DNA from: Fusarium oxysporum f. sp. lycopersici 4287
Lineage: Eukaryota > Ascomycota > Sordariomycetes > Hypocreales > Nectriaceae
Assembly: GCF_000149955.1 (NCBI RefSeq)
Contig: NC_030986.1
Coordinates: 157,863 to 221,862 of the forward strand
Direction: 5' to 3'
Length of the DNA: 64,000 bases
Under the pieces are notes generated by a model that was given only the letters and a program-made list of their open reading frames with translations, was not told the origin of the DNA and made no database searches. This document shows, piece by piece, positions 58,432-64,000 of the stretch; the first letter of the stretch is position 1; the number at the start of each line of letters is the position of its first letter. The position numbers and the translations under genes are program-made.

Positions 58432-59108
58432 TTAGTGACAGTGGACAACTCTCCCCTGTAAAAATTCTTTCTTGGCACGCACTGTTAGTGCCGTGTTAGG
58501 AGCGGGATTTTCTGCAGGCCACGCGACCACACAAAACTGCGGGGATGCTATCGGCTCCCTAACAGCAGTTTTCAGAGAAGGAATTTTGGAGAGTTCGCCT
58601 TCTCTGACAACACCTTTGTCGGATCTAATGGCGGCACCTCAGAACCAGAACGCCTTAGATATCGGAGGACGATGCCCATGGCATCGGTAGCGACATCCTC
58701 CCGATCAACGACGCCGATTGCGATGGGTTTTTCTCCTTTGAAGGCAAGCCGCACCGTCGGCCTCTGATTCCTTCCCGAGGTTTTTCCCTGCCGCCGCGAC
58801 AGTCGACTACGAGCTACAACTTGGTTACTGGAGATTGTGGACTGCGTCGGCAGATGTAGTGATGCGCGAGAGAATTCTGGTCGGTGGAAAAAGTTCGACA
58901 ATAGATTGCCCCCGAACCCGCTGACGGGTGACGGGCTTGAGAAATACAGCACCTTTTGTGCCATTGGTATGCTGGATGGTGAAGGAAGCGGGGTTTCCCT
59001 GTACCTAGCTAGCTCAGCACGTCTTTTGCTCCAGTAGGAGATCTGGCTTCGTTACAGCCACCCAGACGAAAAATATACAAACAAACAAACAAATTAGTGA
59101 CAGTGGAC
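58432..59108 (+). mobile_element. (CAAA)n-tailed dispersed repeat, copy 2, with 15-bp target duplication
   Basis: The element proper is 58447-59093 (647 bp), near-identical to 5074-5724. The sequence ttagtgacagtggac occurs directly before (58432-58446) and directly after (59094-59108) it. A duplication of about 15 bp plus a short-repeat 3' tail is the classic result of target-primed reverse transcription, so a LINE probably moved it. This copy is in normal-composition DNA between two genes. No RT is encoded, so it is a non-autonomous element or a truncated one with a constant 5' end (both copies start at the same base). Confidence 0.85.
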
Positions 59109-59997
59109 CTCCATTTTTTTGTCGTGTTGGGGAACCTCAACAAAACAAAAAAGCACGAGCCTCTGAATCAGGAGGGGAATGAGATACCCTAGACAAGGCT
59201 GTCACATGAGTTATTCAGGCTCAATACGGTACACAGCCATCACAAGCTTTGCATCGTCTTGGCAGGGTCCAAATACGTGCTCCTCACTCGCTCCACGTGG
59301 TGATGTTGCCTCGTAAGGTAGTAAGGCGAACAACTGCCAGACCAGACTGGCGGTGCATGACATGACAAGGAATCACTCGTCTTGGGGATTACGACGGCAA
59401 AGAAAGACCACTATTTCCGAATGCGGTAATAAGTGGAATGATCGCCAAGATTACGCCGCAGGCACAGGCCCGATACCGCGGTCTCCCTTGTTGCGCTGAC
59501 ACTAGTTATAGAAGGCGGTGACAGAATCTTACGGCAGAATTGGTCTAATTTTATTCCCTTATTCAGCGTCGAGTGCCGAAGAACGGTGGTCAAGTGATTC
59601 GCGAGCAGGTGATGGAGCAGGCTTAAGCTTAAGTTTATCATCAGATATAGTAATCGCGAGATTCCATACTTGGCCGAGTCTTTGAGACCTCAGAAAACAG
59701 GCTGAGTCAGTTCAAATGAACCGCGGCTTGGATCGGCGAAATTGACCTCTGATTGGAAGTGAAGCCACTGAATCACAAGGCAAGGATTTCCACTACCGCC
59801 CACTGCGTCATATCACCATAATCAACAGCGACAAGGGTTGAGCGTGGATCCTGCTGACCTAATATCCTCTGCTCACCCCTTTTCCCCTTTCAGTCACCTC
59901 GACTTTTTCACGATATCGATAAAATTCCAAGCTTCGCACTACGCTCCCAGCTACTTTTCACTTCATTGCATAAAAAAGTACAACATACGATTACATC
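59109..59997. other. Intergenic upstream of acetyl-CoA synthetase
   Basis: Presumed promoter region. The leader before ATG 59998 has pyrimidine-rich stretches (ctcaccccttttcccctttc, near 59872) typical of strongly expressed fungal genes. Confidence 0.5.
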
Positions 59998-62245
59998 ATG
60001 CGTCAACCCATAGCGACACAACCAGTCACCAATGGTGACGGAGAGGAATGGTGTACGTATCCAAAAATTCTGCTGCTGGTTGAGATTGTACTAAGATTGA
60101 GTTAGATCTTCCCGACAAGATGCTCGCACGTGCGTGAACCCATGCTGTAAAATAGCTGCGTACTAACAACAGACCTTCAGGACATCCCAGCAAGCCTCAC
60201 ATTGGCAGTGAGTTATGTCCCAATCTGGAAATATTTACCGTACTTACAATGAACCTAGGCTTGGAGGAGTACCAACAGATGCATCAGCTCTCCATCAAGG
60301 AGCCCGAAGCTTTCTGGGGAAACCTGGCTCGTGAGCTTCTTACATGGGATCACGACTTTCACACCGTCAAGAGCGGCTCGCTGGTCGAGGGTAATCCTTC
60401 TTGGTTCCTTGGCGGAAAGCTGAATGCTTCGTTTAACTGCGTTGACCGCCATGCGCTCAAGGATCCTAACAAGGTTGCTATTATCCACGAGACTGACGAT
60501 GGAAACGGCGGTCGCTCCATCACATATGGCGAGCTGCTTAAGCAAGTCAGCAAGGTCTCCTGGGCTCTCAAGGACCTTGGCGTTCGAAAGGGCGACACAG
60601 TCGCTATCTACATGCCCATGATTCCCGAAGCTCTGGTCGCCATCCTTGCTTGCACCCGTATCGGCGCTGTTCACTCTGTTGTTTTCGCTGGTTTCTCAGC
60701 TGGTTCGCTGCGAGATCGCGTCGTCAACGCCAAGAGCAAGGTCGTCATCACTGCTGATGAGAGTCAGCGAGGCGGTCGAACAATCGGAATCAAGAAGATT
60801 GTTGATGAGGCGCTCAGCCCACTCGAGGGCGTTCAGACTCTTGTTTTCAAGAGAACCGGTGCCAAGGTCGCGTGGACTGAGGGACGGGATCATTGGTGGC
60901 ATGAACAGGTTGCCAAGTGGCCAAGCTACATCCCTCCTGAGGCCATGGACGCCGAGGATCCTCTGTTTTTGCTGTATACCTCTGGATCAACAGGCAAGCC
61001 AAAGGGTATCTTGCATACCACTGGTGGTTTCCTGGTTGGAGCAGCTGCAACGGGAAAGTATGTGTTTGACATCCACGAGAACGATCGATACTTCTGCGCT
61101 GGCGACGTTGGTTGGATCACTGGCCACACCTACGTGGTCTACGCTCCGCTCCTTTTGGGTGTCTCTACAGTTGTCTTTGAGGGAACACCGACATTCCCTG
61201 ATGCTTCTCGTTTCTGGGATATCATTGCGAACCATCAGATCACGCACTTCTACGTGGCCCCTACTGCTCTTCGCTTGTTGAAGAGAGCTGGATCTGACCC
61301 TGTCAACCATGACACCAGCAGTCTGCGTGTTCTCGGTTCAGTTGGTGAGCCTATCGCTCCTGAGATTTGGAAGTGGTACTACGATGTCATTGGAAAGGGT
61401 GAATGCCATATCGTTGATGTAAGTTGACCATGAAAAGGTCTTTGACGGACGTAACTGACTGGAATAGACATACTGGCAAACTGAGACTGGCTCTCACGCC
61501 GTCACCCCTCTCGCTGGCGTTACACCCACCAAGCCTGGATCCGCTTGCCTGCCATTCTTCGGTATCGACACAGTCTTGATCGATCCTGTTTCTGGCGCTG
61601 AGATCCACGGCAACGGGGTCGAAGGCGTTCTTGCTTTCAAGACATCATGGCCTAGCATGGCCCGAACTGTCTATGGTGACCACCAGAGATTCGAGGAGAC
61701 ATATCTCAAGGTGTATCCCGGATACTACGTGAGTTTCTCCTAGAACTAGCTTGAAGGAATATTGACTAATGATTCTGTAGTTCACCGGTGATGGAGCTGC
61801 TCGTGACCAAGACGGATTCTACTGGATCCGCGGCCGTGTCGACGACGTAATCAACGTCAGCGGTCACCGCCTCTCAACAGCCGAAATCGAAGCTGCAATG
61901 GTCGAGCACGCCGCCGTCGCTGAATCCGCCGTCGTAGGAGTTTCCGACGAAGTAACAGGCCAATCCGTTATCGCCTTTGTCTGCCTCAAGGAAGCTTTCA
62001 GAACATCTGAGGAAGAAGTCCACGCCGAGCTTAGACTGCAGGTCCGCAACAGCATCGGCCCTTTTGCTGCTCCTAAGAAGATCTTTATGGTGGTTGATCT
62101 GCCCAAGACTCGGTCTGGAAAGATCATGCGTCGTGTTTTGCGAAAGGTGGTTATGGGTGAGCAGGATCAGCTGGGTGATATTACTACGCTTTCGGATCCC
62201 TCTGTTGTTGAGAAGATTATTGGTGTTGTGCACAAGAGCGGTTAA
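59998..62245 (+). CDS. facA: Acetyl-CoA synthetase (FacA/AcuA/Acs type), 663 aa, six exons
   Basis: Exons 59998-60052, 60106-60129, 60181-60207, 60259-61418, 61468-61728 and 61781-62245; spliced length 1992 nt. The N-terminal part is built from three tiny exons ([20 protein letters not shown] then SLEEYQQMH). Adenylate-forming motifs: [20 protein letters not shown] near residues 272-291, [35 protein letters not shown] across a splice site, [22 protein letters not shown], and [11 protein letters not shown] with the catalytic Lys near residue 623. The enzyme makes acetyl-CoA from acetate, ATP and CoA in the cytosol and nucleus and is required for growth on acetate. Length and motifs are normal, and no lesion is seen. 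Confidence 0.95.
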
Positions 62246-62486
62246 TGGGGTAGAGATAAAATAAAGGAAAGGATCGCGGTTAGATGTTTCTTGGACGGGT
62301 CATGATTAGAGTATTGCTCTCAACCCACTGTCTTTATAACTTGTAATAATCCAAATATAAGATGACGCCATATATTCTGGGCCACGTTTGTCAAAATTTG
62401 CACTCTTAATCTCAAGGTTGCGTCTACAGTTTGCTTTTGTCAGGTCTCGGATAAAGATGGAGAAGAACTATTTGGGTTATTGTAGT

Positions 62487-63639
62487 CTATATAAGACTCT
62501 TGCTATCTAGCCATGGACCAGCGACAAAATCCAAACCTTCCCTCAACCAAGGCTCGTCAATGGTAGCTGTAAAGTCAAACCCATGGTCTCCAGGCCTGAT
62601 AGCCAGATGAATCTGAGTACTTGGGTCAAACCGTTGCAGGTAATCTACCAGCTTCCGCGTACCATCAACAGGCACTGCAGTATCCTCCTCGCCGTGAAGC
62701 AGAAATAGTGACGGAAACAAGGATTTCTCATAATTTGAAGTTGAGGCCACCTTCTTGATCCGATCAAGGATGAATAAGTCAGGGTCCTCACCGAGAAGTT
62801 CCAGATAGCGCCCATTGTGTACGACTGCCATGGCCGAGTCAAGTCGCACAGGTGGATCTGCCTCAGTGATTGCAGGCTTCACAACGGTGGCGGAAAGAAA
62901 CTTATTGACATCTTGATTGGGATAGTTTGGTACACCAACGATTGACTTGGCATAGGACTCGCTGAAGTGAGCCGCTTTCATATCGACCATTGGGTAAAGG
63001 GCTATAATCGCCTTGGGTCTCACAAAACCTGACAGAACAGACTGTAGAGCCAGATATCCGCCTGCAGCGAGATGACCCAGTCAGTGAATGGTACATGACT
63101 TGGCATTAGATGGTTCGAGCTTACCGGCACTTTCGCCAACGACAAGGGTCCTGATAAGGTTCAATTGAAGCTTGTGTTGCCCAATTGCTGCGAGATGACG
63201 GGAAGGTCCTCCAGAGTGCACCCAATTCCAGAAGTTCCCCATGTCATGAATAATATCTCGACCCTTCACCTCAGGAAGAAGCCTGTAGTTGGGACTGATG
63301 ATAACAGCATCTTGCTCCTCTGCAAAGTCAAGAACCCATTTGGAGAACCAAGCAGGAAACAAACTTGAGCCGGTGATCTAATAAAGAAGTCAGCTGAATC
63401 TTTACGACGTGAAAATGAGGTTTACATACTAGAAAGCCGCCGTGAATCCTGATGACGACTGGCGGGTTGTGGGTTTTGAGTTGACGCGGAACTAAAACAT
63501 CGACACCGATCTGAACTCCTGCAGACTCATAGTACGTCCGAGTGATGGTGAAAGGATCGAATATGTCGCTTTTGACACTGTGCAGAACATCGATGAGGGC
63601 GTTGAACTGAGCGTCACGCTCTTCAGACTGAGAGGCCAT
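62487..63639 (-). CDS. Alpha/beta hydrolase fold-3 esterase/lipase, 345 aa
   Basis: Exons 63430-63639, 63125-63377 and 62487-63061; introns are 52 and 63 bp and the spliced length is 1038 nt. HGGF near residues 66-69 forms the oxyanion hole, GESAG carries nucleophile Ser153 with its last Gly codon split by intron 2, FLLHGEEDTAVPVDG carries the acid Asp, and IRPGDHGFD carries the His. The order and spacing fit hormone-sensitive-lipase-like (fold-3) esterases. No signal peptide is seen, so it is likely intracellular. The substrate is unknown. It converges with the acetyl-CoA synthetase gene (241 bp apart). Intact. Confidence 0.9.
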
Positions 63640-64000
63640 AATGTCACTGGGTCAGACTATGGTACGACCTCCAACTCACGGACAGCCCATCCGCCTTGGC
63701 TATGTAGTATGAGCAGAGAGTGAAAGCAGAAAAACACGCTTACGTCGTTCTCCAAGTGCTATTTGAGGTGATAGCCAATTACCAACTGAGGCTAGTAGGC
63801 TCAGAAATGGCGGCACTTACCGAAACCCCGCTTAATGGCTTCTTACCTGATCTGGTATTATCACAGGACGAAATTCAAGCGACGCCTCTGCCATGTCCTC
63901 TGAGTAATTTCATCTTTCAAGAGAGCAGAGTTTAACCTACAGATAATCCTTACATAATAATGACATAGGATCTAGGCAAAAGAAATATATACATATGTGA
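63640..64000. other. Upstream region to window end
   Basis: No supported gene. Presumed promoter of the minus-strand hydrolase. Confidence 0.5.

Noticed and set aside
61874..62233. 119-aa minus-strand ORF
   Set aside because: Shadow of the acetyl-CoA synthetase C-terminus.

Overview
This window looks like part of a filamentous ascomycete genome, most likely Fusarium or another Hypocreales (inference). Intact genes carry 47-70 bp introns with GTRNGT donors, CTRAC-like branch sites and YAG acceptors. The gene families are typical Sordariomycete ones: Zn2Cys6 regulators, P450s, a LaeA-like methyltransferase, a FacA-type acetyl-CoA synthetase and a DHA2 transporter. Large AT-rich blocks show the mark of repeat-induced point mutation (RIP): CAA/CAG and TGG codons have become TAA/TAG/TGA inside otherwise readable transposon frames. 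I see no bacterial operons, CRISPR arrays, rRNA genes or true tRNA genes.

Layout. 1-13.7 kb is a nested transposon island. A RIP-killed Ty3/Gypsy chromovirus relic carries an antisense coiled-coil ORF relic. A 479-bp terminal-repeat mini-element with a perfect 5-bp target duplication sits in its integrase. A (CAAA)n-tailed 0.65-kb dispersed repeat follows (its sister copy is at 58.4 kb). Then comes a young Gypsy chromovirus (6993-12677) with identical LTRs. 13.7-18.6 kb is an edge zone with an NmrA-like pseudogene, one small spliced membrane-protein gene and a hydroxyisobutyrate-dehydrogenase-like pseudogene. 19.2-20.5 kb holds an intact DmpA-like (S58/P1) peptidase.

21.7-37.5 kb resembles a decaying secondary-metabolism neighbourhood: a DHA2 transporter, a lipocalin-like (AttH/CrtC, kievitone-hydratase or Diels-Alderase-like) enzyme, a P450 with a 1-nt exon frameshift, a Zn2Cys6 regulator with a frameshift, and relics of a zinc-type alcohol dehydrogenase and an M19 dipeptidase. 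A piggyBac-like transposase relic lies among them. No PKS, NRPS or terpene synthase core gene is visible.

38-48.3 kb is mostly intact: a 631-aa glycosylated membrane protein, an 847-aa Zn2Cys6 regulator, a Ser/Pro-rich hypothetical protein, an isochorismatase-family hydrolase and a pisatin-demethylase-like P450. 49.3-54.6 kb holds a divergent pair related to fungal NLR/heterokaryon-incompatibility proteins: a (DUF7580-like)+PNP_UDP protein with a frameshift, and a C2H2 protein broken by stops and frameshifts. 55-64 kb has an AT-rich RIP patch, then a LaeA-like methyltransferase (nine exons, one of 13 nt), the second (CAAA)n repeat with a 15-bp target duplication, an acetyl-CoA synthetase and an alpha/beta hydrolase.

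Gene models were built by reading splice signals by eye. Spliced lengths are divisible by three for the genes called intact, which supports them. Family names come from recalled motifs, with no database search.
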